This document shows, one piece after another, positions 15,374-22,775 of a stretch of DNA of 42,724 nucleotides. Origin of the DNA: Bradyrhizobium sp. (GTDB lineage: Bacteria; Pseudomonadota; Alphaproteobacteria; Rhizobiales; Xanthobacteraceae); NCBI RefSeq assembly GCF_004799445.1, contig NZ_SSNA01000180.1, positions 1 to 42,724 of the forward strand, written 5' to 3'. Each line of letters starts with the position of its first letter. Position 1 is the first letter of the stretch. The notes below the pieces were generated by a model that saw nothing but the letters and a program-made list of their open reading frames with translations, was not told where the DNA came from and did not search any database. The position numbers were made by a program, and so were the translations under genes.

Positions 15374-18135
15374 CCAAGATCCAGTTCGAACTCGACGGCA
15401 AGCAGGTCGAGGCCATCAACGGCGAAACCATCTGGCAGGTTGCAAAGCGCCAGGGCCGCGAAATTCCGCATCTGTGCTACTCGCCCGAACCGGACTACCG
15501 GCCCGACGGCAACTGCCGCGCCTGCATGGTGGAGATCGAGGGCGAACGCGTGCTGGCGGCTTCCTGCAAGCGTACGCCGAGCGTCGGCATGAAGGTGAAA
15601 TCGTCGAGCAGCCGCGCGGTCGCGGCGCAGAAAATGGTGATGGAGCTTCTGGTCGCCGATCAGCCGGCGCGCGAAACCTCGCACGATCCCGATTCGAAAT
15701 TCTGGCACTGGGCCGAGAAGGTCGAGGTGACCGAAAGCCGCTTCCCCGCCGCCGAGCGCTGGCAGGGCGACGCCAGCCATCCGGCGATGCGCGTCAATCT
15801 CGATTCCTGCATCCAGTGCGGCCTGTGCGTGCGGGCCTGCCGCGAGGTCCAGGTCAACGACGTCATCGGCATGGCCTATCGCAATCACGATTCCAAGATC
15901 GTGTTCGATTTCGACGATCCGATGGGGGAATCGACCTGCGTCGCCTGCGGTGAATGCGTGCAGGCCTGCCCGACCGGCGCGCTGATGCCGGCGGTGATGC
16001 TGGACGAGAACCAGACCCGCGTCACCTATGCCGACAGGAAGGTGGATTCGCTCTGCCCGTTCTGCGGCGTCGGCTGTCAGGTCACCTATCAGGTCAAGGA
16101 CGAGAAGGTGATCTACGCCGAAGGCCGCGACGGCCCGGCCAATCACAACCGGCTCTGCGTCAAGGGCCGCTTCGGCTTCGACTACATCCACCACCCGCAT
16201 CGCCTGACAAAGCCGCTGGTGCGGTTGCCGAACGCGAAAAAGGACGCCAACGACCAGGTCGATCCTGCCAATCCGTTTACCCATTTCCGCGAGGCGTCGT
16301 GGGAAGAGGCGCTCGATATTGCCGCAGGCGGCTTGGTGAAAATCCGCGATGAAAAGGGCGTCAAGGCGCTCGCCGGTTTCGGCTCCGCAAAAGGCTCGAA
16401 CGAGGAAGCCTATCTGTTCCAGAAGCTGGTGCGCACCGGCTTCGGCTCCAACAATGTCGATCACTGCACGCGGCTGTGCCACGCCTCGTCGGTCGCAGCC
16501 TTGTTCGAAGGTCTGGCCTCGGGCGCGGTGTCGGCGCCGTTTTCGGCTGCGATGGACGCCGAGGTGATCATCGTGATCGGCGCCAATCCGACCGTCAACC
16601 ATCCGGTTGCGGCAACCTTCATCAAGAACGCGGCCAAGCGCGGCGCCAAGCTGATCGTGATGGACCCGCGCAGGCAGGCGCTGTCGCGCCATGCCTACAG
16701 GCACCTGGCGTTCAAGCCGGGCAGTGACGTCGCGATGCTCAACGCGATGATCAACACCATCATCACCGAGGGGCTCACCGACGAGCAGTACATCGCCGGC
16801 TACACTGAGGGTTATGATGACCTGAAGGCCAGGATCACGGATTTCACACCGGAGAAGATGGAGCCGATCTGCGGCATCCCGGCGGAGACCCTGCGCGAAG
16901 TGGCGCGGATGTACGCCCGCGCCAAGGCATCGATCATCTTCTGGGGCATGGGCATCAGCCAGCATGTCCACGGCACCGACAATGCGCGCTGCCTGATCGC
17001 GCTCGCGCTGATCACCGGCCAGGTCGGCCGCCCCGGCACGGGCCTGCATCCGCTGCGTGGCCAGAACAACGTGCAGGGTGCGTCCGATGCGGGGCTGATC
17101 CCGATGTTCCTGCCGGATTATCAGCCGGTCGGTCGCACCGATCTGCGCGCGCCTTTCGAAAAGCTCTGGCATCAGGATCTCGATCCGGTTCGCGGCCTCA
17201 CCGTGGTCGAGATCATCAACGCGATTCATGCCGGCGAGATTACGGGCATGTATATCGAGGGCGAGAATCCGGCGATGTCGGATCCCGACCTGCAGCACGC
17301 ACGCGAGGCGCTGGCCAAACTCGATCATCTGGTGGTGCAGGACCTGTTCGTCACCGAGACCGCGTTTCATGCCGACGTGATCCTGCCAGCGTCCGCGTTC
17401 GCGGAAAAGTCCGGCACCTTCACCAACACCGACCGCCGCGTCCAGCTCGCGCGCGAGGTGATCAAGCCGCCCGGCGACGCGCGGCAGGATCTGTGGATCA
17501 TCCAGGAGATCGCCAAGCGCATGGGATTGCCCTGGAATTACAGCGGTCCGGACGAGGTGTTTACCGAAATGACTGAGGTGATGCCGTCGCTGAAGAACAT
17601 TACCTGGGAGCGGCTGGTGCGCGAGGGCGCGGTGACCTATCCGGTCGACGATCCGCACAAGCCCGGCAACGAGATCATCTTCACCACGGGTTTCCCGACC
17701 GAGAGCGGTCGCGGCAAGATCGTGCCGGCGCATGTGCTGCCACCGGACGAACTGCCCGACCACGAATATCCGATGGTGCTGTCCACCGGCCGTGTGCTCG
17801 AACACTGGCACACCGGTTCGATGACGCGGCGCTCGCTCGTGCTCGACCAGATCGAGCCGGAGGCGGTGGCGTTCATGTCGCCCAAGGACATGCGGCGAAT
17901 GAGCGTGCGCCCCGGTGATTTCATCCGGCTGGAAACGCGGCGCGGCGCGGTCGAAATCAAGGTGCGCTCCGACCGCGACGTGCCGGAGAACATGGTGTTC
18001 ATGCCGTTCTGCTACGCGGAAGCCGCGGCCAACCTGCTGACCAACCCGGCGCTCGATCCGTTCGGGAAGATTCCCGAATTCAAGTTCTGCGCGGTCAAAG
18101 CCGAGCGCATCGAGATGCGCACCGCCGCGGAGTGA
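15370..18135 (+). CDS. Formate dehydrogenase catalytic (alpha) subunit, Mo/W-bisPGD enzyme
   Basis: A 921-aa cytoplasmic catalytic subunit. Visible ligands are an N-terminal [2Fe-2S] set (C36, C49, C52, C66), two ferredoxin-type [4Fe-4S] sets (C147/150/153/157 and C190/193/196/200) and the catalytic-domain [4Fe-4S] set (C229, C232, C236, C263). The metal ligand is Cys370 with His371 in NNVDHCTRLCHASSV, where E. coli FDH-H has selenocysteine. No Cys lies between 66 and 147, so the NuoG-type His-Cys3 cluster seems to be absent. The protein starts inside the stop of the beta gene (ATGA). With fdhD, mobAB and moeA nearby it is a full formate-to-NADH module; Mo versus W cannot be told from sequence. 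Confidence 0.95.
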   Translation: MTKIQFELDGKQVEAINGETIWQVAKRQGREIPHLCYSPEPDYRPDGNCRACMVEIEGERVLAASCKRTPSVGMKVKSSSSRAVAAQKMVMELLVADQPARETSHDPDSKFWHWAEKVEVTESRFPAAERWQGDASHPAMRVNLDSCIQCGLCVRACREVQVNDVIGMAYRNHDSKIVFDFDDPMGESTCVACGECVQACPTGALMPAVMLDENQTRVTYADRKVDSLCPFCGVGCQVTYQVKDEKVIYAEGRDGPANHNRLCVKGRFGFDYIHHPHRLTKPLVRLPNAKKDANDQVDPANPFTHFREASWEEALDIAAGGLVKIRDEKGVKALAGFGSAKGSNEEAYLFQKLVRTGFGSNNVDHCTRLCHASSVAALFEGLASGAVSAPFSAAMDAEVIIVIGANPTVNHPVAATFIKNAAKRGAKLIVMDPRRQALSRHAYRHLAFKPGSDVAMLNAMINTIITEGLTDEQYIAGYTEGYDDLKARITDFTPEKMEPICGIPAETLREVARMYARAKASIIFWGMGISQHVHGTDNARCLIALALITGQVGRPGTGLHPLRGQNNVQGASDAGLIPMFLPDYQPVGRTDLRAPFEKLWHQDLDPVRGLTVVEIINAIHAGEITGMYIEGENPAMSDPDLQHAREALAKLDHLVVQDLFVTETAFHADVILPASAFAEKSGTFTNTDRRVQLAREVIKPPGDARQDLWIIQEIAKRMGLPWNYSGPDEVFTEMTEVMPSLKNITWERLVREGAVTYPVDDPHKPGNEIIFTTGFPTESGRGKIVPAHVLPPDELPDHEYPMVLSTGRVLEHWHTGSMTRRSLVLDQIEPEAVAFMSPKDMRRMSVRPGDFIRLETRRGAVEIKVRSDRDVPENMVFMPFCYAEAAANLLTNPALDPFGKIPEFKFCAVKAERIEMRTAAE

Positions 18136-18190
18136 AGGGGATCACGAACTGATCGATCGCGGGGCGCGGAAGTCCTCCGCTCGGTCGGAT

Positions 18191-18676
18191 TCATGGCACG
18201 TGAAAATGCCTGAAGCGGCGCTCGACCGCCTCCGCTATTTTGCCGGTCACGACAGCCATTCGCCGCCGGCCACGCATCGCAACGCGCATCAATTGCCGAA
18301 GGTAAGCGATCAACGGATTACCCTGATTTTCCAGATCAAGTTCGAACCGCTCGGACGGAAATATCGTCGCGCATCCCGAAGGCCGGGAATTCCTTCTGGC
18401 AAATGCCAGGGCCGAACTTTCGAGCAGGAAAATTCCGCCGATCTGTCCCTTGACGTCGCGGGCGAGCCAGAAGCCTTCCCTGTTGCGGCCGATGAAGAAT
18501 GCCGGAATCGACGCACTGACGATGCCGGGATCGAGTGGCTGAAACGGCGTGGCCGCGGTCGCGGGCTGATCAGCCGCCAGGCCGGCGCGCTGGCTGCCCT
18601 GCGCGACCGCATCGGCCGAGCTTCGCGGCGTCGGCTGGTTCGGAAGATCTGGATACATTAGCGACATGGCAATCAT
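18191..18676 (-). CDS. Uncharacterised protein with FIGRN-type domain, paralogue 1
   Basis: A 161-aa protein of unknown function. After an acidic, low-complexity N-terminal third it holds IPAFFIGRNREGFWLARD, GQIGGIFLLESSALAFARR and SERFELDLENQG, which align with the gene at 21130-21396. The start at 18676 is chosen because its ATG overlaps the TGA of a 46-aa ORF upstream (ATGA); a longer frame reaching 18853 would run through that ORF. The C terminus is basic (MRGRRRMAVV). It converges with the formate dehydrogenase gene. A plus-strand frame over the same bases has no homology signals and was discarded. Confidence 0.7.
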   Translation of the reverse strand: MIAMSLMYPDLPNQPTPRSSADAVAQGSQRAGLAADQPATAATPFQPLDPGIVSASIPAFFIGRNREGFWLARDVKGQIGGIFLLESSALAFARRNSRPSGCATIFPSERFELDLENQGNPLIAYLRQLMRVAMRGRRRMAVVTGKIAEAVERRFRHFHVP

Positions 18677-18813
18677 GCTGATGATCGATGGTTTGGGTGG
18701 CGCGGGCGGGCGTACTCGGCCGCCGCCGCGGTCTGCCGCATCCAGGCGCTGACCAACGCGTCGAGCATGCTGCGCAGCGCGGCAGGCATGTTCAGAAACA
18801 TGATTGCGGTCAT
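18673..18813 (-). CDS. 46-aa small protein, translationally coupled
   Basis: ATG at 18813 follows GGAGGG with 4-nt spacing, and the 46-codon frame ends in a TGA that overlaps the next ATG. The product starts MTAIMFLNMPAALRSMLDAL, continues with an Ala-rich helix and ends in a His/Arg/Ser-rich tail. It has no recognisable domain; the N-terminal half looks like an amphipathic or membrane-associating helix. A tandem regulatory pattern lies 62 nt upstream. The ribosome site plus coupling makes a real gene likely. Confidence 0.6.
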   Translation of the reverse strand: MTAIMFLNMPAALRSMLDALVSAWMRQTAAAAEYARPRHPNHRSSA

Positions 18814-18874
18814 GGCGCCCTCCGCTCGAATCCCCGGATCGCGAAGTCCTCAACCATTATTTGCCGATGACGCT

Positions 18875-18923
18875 ATAGGAATGCGAGAGAGACGGATGCG
18901 GCATCGCATAGGAAAAATATAAA
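18875..18923 (-). promoter_or_regulatory. Tandem YTTAT/CCTAT regulatory site A
   Basis: On the minus strand TTTAT (18923-18919) and CCTAT (18912-18908) are 11 bp apart, and a further CCTAT (18879-18875) lies exactly 33 bp on, preceded by CTCGCATT. The spacing equals that of sites B, D and E and, less completely, C. It points to the 46-aa ORF, whose ATG is 62 nt downstream. The 11-bp period fits an OmpR/KdpE-family regulator; that assignment is inference. Confidence 0.65.
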
Positions 18924-18966
18924 GATACGGCACGTCACAGGCCGTCCCTCCGATCTCAGCAGGGTG

Positions 18967-19015
18967 CTTATGACGCGGCTATGCGGGGGAACCGGCGGCC
19001 GTCTCGAATTCCTAT
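18967..19015 (+). promoter_or_regulatory. Tandem YTTAT/CCTAT regulatory site E
   Basis: CTTAT (18967), GCTAT (18978) and CCTAT (19011) keep the 11-bp and 33-bp spacing, and CTCGAATT precedes the last half-site. It faces the plus-strand gene starting 60 nt downstream and lies back to back with site A, so the two form a divergent control region within 18814-19074. Confidence 0.6.
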
Positions 19016-19074
19016 GCCGTCGCAGTCATGTTCTGCTCAACGGCTCGCGTCCGAGCCGATGGTGGAGATCGAAC

Positions 19075-19332
19075 ATGGCCCATTTTCTTGTCAGCGATGA
19101 CCGATATCGCGAGCTGATTTACGATGGCGACCGGCGGTCGCATCGCAGCGACCGGGGACAGACGCCGGGCGATTATCGTTTTGCCAGGGCCCATGGCAAG
19201 CCCGCCCACGGCCCGCTCAGCCGTGTCAGCGGCACCTTCAGGCGGATGGTCGAGGCGATCGCCGATTCGAAACTGCGGCGGATGGAGCGTGAACTCGAGC
19301 TTCGCGGCATTCCGACGCGCGATAATCCCTAA
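19075..19332 (+). CDS. Uncharacterised 85-aa protein
   Basis: An 85-aa highly charged protein beginning MAHFLVSDDRYRELIYDGDR and ending with a basic helical segment (GTFRRMVEAIADSKLRRMER). No signal peptide, membrane segment or cysteine is seen. The start at 19075 is chosen for GGTGGAGATC upstream and because the longer frame from 18964 runs through the regulatory site. The family is not recognised; function unknown. Confidence 0.7.
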   Translation: MAHFLVSDDRYRELIYDGDRRSHRSDRGQTPGDYRFARAHGKPAHGPLSRVSGTFRRMVEAIADSKLRRMERELELRGIPTRDNP

Positions 19333-19426
19333 CCCCCGAATTCCGGCCGGCAGAGCGCTCGCAAGGAGTGGAAACAGACCACGCAGCCCCCGCCGTTTTC
19401 CGGTCAGCCTGCTAGAGGAGCGTCAC

Positions 19427-19621
19427 ATGCGACAGTTTTCCGTCATCGCGTCCGTTCTGGTTTCCCGTCTCGGACATGCGGCCGGCGCGCTGGCGAGTTT
19501 TCTGAACCCGTTCCGGGACCTCAGGAAATATCGTCCGGAACAGCATTATATGCGCGGTCCCGGACCGAAATGGCGCGAAAAGAACTTTCGCCAGCGTGCA
19601 TCGACCGCGCGCGGTACCTGA
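19427..19621 (+). CDS. Uncharacterised 64-aa basic protein
   Basis: A 64-aa basic protein (MRQFSVIASVLVSRLGHAAG, then LNPFRDLRKYRPEQHYMRG). AGAGGAG lies 6 nt before the ATG at 19427. The N-terminal 25 residues could be a membrane-associated helix; the rest is Arg/Lys-rich. It follows the 85-aa gene by 94 bp on the same strand and may share its transcript. No known domain. Confidence 0.65.
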   Translation: MRQFSVIASVLVSRLGHAAGALASFLNPFRDLRKYRPEQHYMRGPGPKWREKNFRQRASTARGT

Positions 19622-19678
19622 GCTGGCGAAGCGTCTAGCCAGGCATGCCGCCGCGCAGCCCGCAAGACCTAAGGCTTG

Positions 19679-20635
19679 CTAGGTAGCGGCCGCATCTGTC
19701 TGAGAGCGGACGTCTTCCCAACCTTCGCTGGCGAGATCCTCCTCCCCCATCTCCGCGAGCGCGCTTTCGACCTCGGCCTTTGCCGTCTCCGCCAATTCCA
19801 CGATCGGCAGGCGGGTGTCCGGGCGCATCAAGCCGAGCAGGCCCATCGCATATTTGAGCGCCGCCGGGTTTTCCCTGGCGAGCAAAGCGGCAAGCCGCGC
19901 CAGCCTGCTCTGCAGATATCGGGCGGACTGCAACCGTCCCTGCCTGCAGCTCGAAAAAATCGCCTGACAAAGCTCTGGCGCGACGTTCGATACCACCGAG
20001 ATGCAGCCGTCCCCGCCATTGGCAAGGAAGGCGAGCGCGGTTGTGTCGTCTCCCGACAACAGTCGAAATCCCGACGGGACCATCGAGCGCAGGCGTATCG
20101 GGCGCGCCAGATCGCCTGTTGCATCCCTCAGAGCGATGAACTGCCGGGATTGCGCCAGCTTCGCCAGCGTGTCGTCGGATAGTTCACGGATGGTTCGGGC
20201 GGGAATGTCGTGCAGGATGATGGGGAGCCTGGTTGAATCGGCGATCGCGCGAAAGTGCGCGGCGATACCGGCCTGCATTGGCTTGTTGTAGTAAGGCACG
20301 ACCGAGAGCACCGCATCGGCGCCCGCCAATTCGGCGCGACGGGTCAGCTCGATGGCCTGGCTGGTTGAATTCGATCCTGCTCCGGCAATGACGCGGACGC
20401 GGCCATTGGCGATCTCGACGGCGGTGCGGACGATGGCGTCGTGCTCGGCCGGTGTCAGGGTCGAGGCCTCTCCGGTGGTCTCACCGGCGACGATCGCCGC
20501 AACGCCCGCCCGTATCTGACGCTCGCAAAGCTTCGCGAAGCAGGCCAGATCGATATGGCCGGCTTGATCGAACGGCGTGGGGAGATCGGGCAGGTAGCCC
20601 GTGAGCCAGCCGATGGAATTTGCAAGGGGTGTCAT
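19679..20635 (-). CDS. DapA-family (dihydrodipicolinate synthase-like) protein lacking the catalytic lysine
   Basis: A 318-aa TIM-barrel protein of the DapA/N-acetylneuraminate lyase superfamily. It keeps the GETTGEAS loop (T53/T54), the PYYNKP motif (Y116) and Arg147. The Schiff-base Lys161 of E. coli DapA is Arg170 here (IALRDATG, codon AGG at 20126-20128), and the proton-relay Tyr133 is His142 (ILHDIPART). A canonical DHDPS reaction is therefore unlikely or weak. The start is 6 nt after the upstream stop, so the gene is coupled to the 147-aa gene in what may be a five-gene operon from 22359. A specialised or non-enzymatic role is possible. Confidence 0.85.
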   Translation of the reverse strand: MTPLANSIGWLTGYLPDLPTPFDQAGHIDLACFAKLCERQIRAGVAAIVAGETTGEASTLTPAEHDAIVRTAVEIANGRVRVIAGAGSNSTSQAIELTRRAELAGADAVLSVVPYYNKPMQAGIAAHFRAIADSTRLPIILHDIPARTIRELSDDTLAKLAQSRQFIALRDATGDLARPIRLRSMVPSGFRLLSGDDTTALAFLANGGDGCISVVSNVAPELCQAIFSSCRQGRLQSARYLQSRLARLAALLARENPAALKYAMGLLGLMRPDTRLPIVELAETAKAEVESALAEMGEEDLASEGWEDVRSQTDAAAT

Positions 20636-20641
20636 CGGAGT

Positions 20642-21085
20642 TCACGCGGCACTTTCCATCCGGGCGAAACCTTGCCGGTACGCGGAAAGCACAAGGCCCT
20701 GCCGGCACCTGACCCCGGCCTCGATCTGGAAGCCCATTTGCTGGAGCCTCATCCTTATCTTGAGGCTGGCGTCGCTTTCGCCGGAGTCGATCAGGATGGC
20801 TACGGCCGCATGGGTGCTGAGGAACGGCGATATCTCGGCGAGCGCGGCCTCGATAGCGCGCGGCGAATCCTGTCCCGCGATCAGGCCGATCGCGTGCTGC
20901 CCCCGGGGAATCCGGGAGCTCGCCGGGGTGGCCACCCGCATGAATCCGCGCCGCCGGAGCGCAAGGCAGAGCTCCATCCGGTCGCTGCCCGCGACGATCG
21001 CGCGCTGCAGGCTGGACAGGCGCGTGAGTCCGATCATGGTATCGACGACCTGCTCCTGGCTTTCGACGGAATGAGGCTGAACCAT
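20642..21085 (-). CDS. Uncharacterised 147-aa protein coupled to the DapA-like gene
   Basis: A 147-aa soluble alpha/beta protein. Core stretches are AIVAGSDRMELCLALRRRGF, VATPASSRIPRGQHAIGLIA and AAVAILIDSGESDASLKIRM; alternating hydrophobic strands and helices suggest a Rossmann-like fold, but no cofactor motif such as GxGxG is seen. AAGGAGAG precedes the ATG at 21085 by 4-5 nt. Its stop is 6 nt before the DapA-like start, which suggests the two products act together. The family is not recognised. Confidence 0.75.
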   Translation of the reverse strand: MVQPHSVESQEQVVDTMIGLTRLSSLQRAIVAGSDRMELCLALRRRGFMRVATPASSRIPRGQHAIGLIAGQDSPRAIEAALAEISPFLSTHAAVAILIDSGESDASLKIRMRLQQMGFQIEAGVRCRQGLVLSAYRQGFARMESAA

Positions 21086-21129
21086 CTGGCTCTCCTTCCA
21101 GCTATCCTGGACGATGGCTATCCGGCGTT

Positions 21130-21396
21130 TCAGGCGGCGCGCCGGGCGCCGACGACGCGATCGGAGGCGGCAAGTCGGCCGCTCATGTCGAGCTCGATTT
21201 CGCGCGACAGCTCGACGATGGTCTCGGGGTGATGACCGTTTTCAAAGAGCGCGTATTTGACGGCTTGCGCGCGGTTGACGAACAGGCCGCCATAGAGACC
21301 GCTTTGTTCCTGCGCGACCCAGTTGCCGCGGCTGTTCCTGCCAATAAAGACGATGGTCGATGCTGAGCTGCACGAGGGAGGTTCGACGAGCTTCAC
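21130..21396 (-). CDS. Uncharacterised protein with FIGRN-type domain, paralogue 2
   Basis: An 88-aa protein from a GTG start: KLVEPPSCSSASTIVFIGRN, GNWVAQEQSGLYGGLFVNRA, then a C-terminal region with ELSREIELDMSGR. The middle aligns with paralogue 1 (FIGRN, a Trp, an Ala, GG-x-F, then a helix). A longer frame to ATG 21504 exists, but the regulatory site at 21528-21576 would leave only 24 nt for promoter and leader, whereas GTG 21396 has GAAGGAATACC just upstream. The start choice is therefore moderate. Function unknown. Confidence 0.7.
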   Translation of the reverse strand: MKLVEPPSCSSASTIVFIGRNSRGNWVAQEQSGLYGGLFVNRAQAVKYALFENGHHPETIVELSREIELDMSGRLAASDRVVGARRAA

Positions 21397-21527
21397 GTTG
21401 GTATTCCTTCTTGTGACGAGCAAGGCTGGCCCCGGAGCGCCGGACCGTTCAGTTGCCGTATGGTTCTGGACGGGCGCCGTCGCCGGGGAGGCTGCTTGAC
21501 TCATGCCGCCAATATCTTCCCGGGCGG

Positions 21528-21576
21528 ATATGAATTCGAGAGCGTCGGGGCGGCGATCTCATAGGAACCGCATAAG
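21528..21576 (-). promoter_or_regulatory. Tandem YTTAT/CCTAT regulatory site B
   Basis: On the minus strand CTTAT (21576-21572), CCTAT (21565-21561) and CATAT (21532-21528) are spaced 11 and 33 bp, with CTCGAATT directly before the last half-site. It faces the paralogue-2 gene (GTG 132 nt downstream). Its place inside the presumed operon suggests a second internal promoter. Confidence 0.6.
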
Positions 21577-21592
21577 CCCGAAGGTGGCCGTC

Positions 21593-21877
21593 TCAAACCG
21601 GAACGGCGCGATCGAACCCGCTGACCAGGCAGCACAGCGCCGCGTAAGCCATTGTTTCGTCCCAGTGGTTGAGGACGGCAGCAAGCGGCTGTTCGTGCTC
21701 CAGCGTCGCCAGCACCGCGCTCAGGATGGTGGACATCCACAGTAACGCGGTCAGACTTCGGTCGAAGCCGACGCTGCCAAACGCGGCGAAAATCACTAGA
21801 ATGACCATGCGCAGGCAGAAGCGAACGATCACCTCGGTCGATTTTACCTGTCGCGTCACATTCGGTAGCTGCGCCAC
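21593..21877 (-). CDS. Small membrane protein, 94 aa
   Basis: A 94-aa protein with two or three hydrophobic segments (FCLRMVILVIFAAFGSVGF, LTALLWMSTILSAVLATLE, AYAALCCLVSGF). The GTG at 21877 is chosen for GAAGGATTC upstream, and it lies 14 nt after the preceding stop. The longer frame to 22102 would overlap the upstream gene and is rejected. It is probably an inner-membrane protein; no family recognised. Confidence 0.65.
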   Translation of the reverse strand: MAQLPNVTRQVKSTEVIVRFCLRMVILVIFAAFGSVGFDRSLTALLWMSTILSAVLATLEHEQPLAAVLNHWDETMAYAALCCLVSGFDRAVPV

Positions 21878-21891
21878 GTCGAGAATCCTTC

Positions 21892-22359
21892 TTACGCGAA
21901 ATTGTCGCAGCAGACCGGCTCGCAAAGCAGGCTCTCGCCGCGCGGCACGGTGGGGACGCTTGTCCTGGCCGACGGCGCGCTGGTGCGCTGCGCGTCGACG
22001 AATGTCTTCAATATCGCAAGCGGCAGGTCGGCATGGCTGGCTTCGACCGATTGATCGAGCCATTCGGGAAGTTCGCGCTGGCGCGATAGCGCGCAATGCC
22101 ATTCGCCGTCGTCATAGACGATGCGGCGAACCTGCCATTGCGGCACCTCCAGCTCGATCAGCGCAAGCACGGCATCGGTCCAGGCGCCCGATTTGATCAG
22201 CCGTTCGATCCGCGCTGTCGTCTCGGTCCGCCGAACCGGTGGAAAGCACCAGCACGCCTCGCTGATGACGTCCGACAGCAGCTCTGCCGTTACGGCATGC
22301 GCCTCACGAAGCCGGTCCTCGATCCCGATTTGGTCGCGATATGCTGCAAGCAGCGGCAT
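21892..22359 (-). CDS. Uncharacterised 155-aa protein, first gene of a possible five-gene operon
   Basis: A 155-aa soluble protein beginning MPLLAAYRDQIGIEDRLREA. The middle segment ALIELEVPQWQVRRIVYDDG and WHCALSRQRELPEWLDQSVE suggest a compact alpha/beta domain; the tail ends CEPVCCDNFA with three cysteines. No ribosome site is obvious at ATG 22359. Regulatory site C lies 67 nt upstream. Genes on the same strand follow at short distances down to the DapA-like gene. Family not recognised. Confidence 0.7.
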   Translation of the reverse strand: MPLLAAYRDQIGIEDRLREAHAVTAELLSDVISEACWCFPPVRRTETTARIERLIKSGAWTDAVLALIELEVPQWQVRRIVYDDGEWHCALSRQRELPEWLDQSVEASHADLPLAILKTFVDAQRTSAPSARTSVPTVPRGESLLCEPVCCDNFA

Positions 22360-22425
22360 GGTCTGATCTCAAACTGGCGCGCGGTCGCAACCTGCGGCCG
22401 TCGCCCGCAATGTGATCAAAACGCC

Positions 22426-22474
22426 GTTTGAAAACGAGGCGGGGCGGGAGCCCGAAAAATAGGAATTTCATAAA
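22426..22474 (-). promoter_or_regulatory. Tandem regulatory site C (last half-site weak)
   Basis: On the minus strand TTTAT (22474-22470) and CCTAT (22463-22459) are 11 bp apart. CTCG (22438-22435) stands at the same offset as in the other sites, but the last half-site is CAAAC. It faces the 155-aa gene, ATG 67 nt downstream. The rest of 22360-22775 shows no gene. Confidence 0.5.
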
Positions 22475-22775
22475 GGCCCGCGTGCGCCGATGCGGCCTCA
22501 GCCTCGCGCCGGATCAGTTCGCCGGCGCCGGCACGAACATTCGTTTATGACTTGCCACCGGTGTTCAAAACGCCGTTCGCGCGGCGGCCTGAGACATAAG
22601 ATGCAATTCTTTCGGATTGGCGGGGTCGCACTGCACAGGGAACGCTTGCCCTCGCCGCGGAGGCGGTCCCTGCCATGGCAGCCAATCCTGCAAAGTCGTT
22701 TGGTAAGCGTTGCCGTTTGGCGGGGTGATCTCGAGCGTCACTTTCGCAAGCCAGTTGCTCGGCGCGGTTTTGGTC

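Noticed and set aside
15259..17811. An 850-codon open frame on the minus strand opposite the formate dehydrogenase genes.
   Set aside because: It is an antisense shadow of GC-rich codons. The product is rich in His, Arg and Asp without domains, and the plus-strand genes have clear motifs and cofactor ligands.
21561..21590. GGAAC at site B as a general-stress (EcfG) -35 element.
   Set aside because: No CGTT -10 at 16-17 bp, and the orientation is opposite to the adjacent genes, while the tandem-box reading explains the bases at all five sites.
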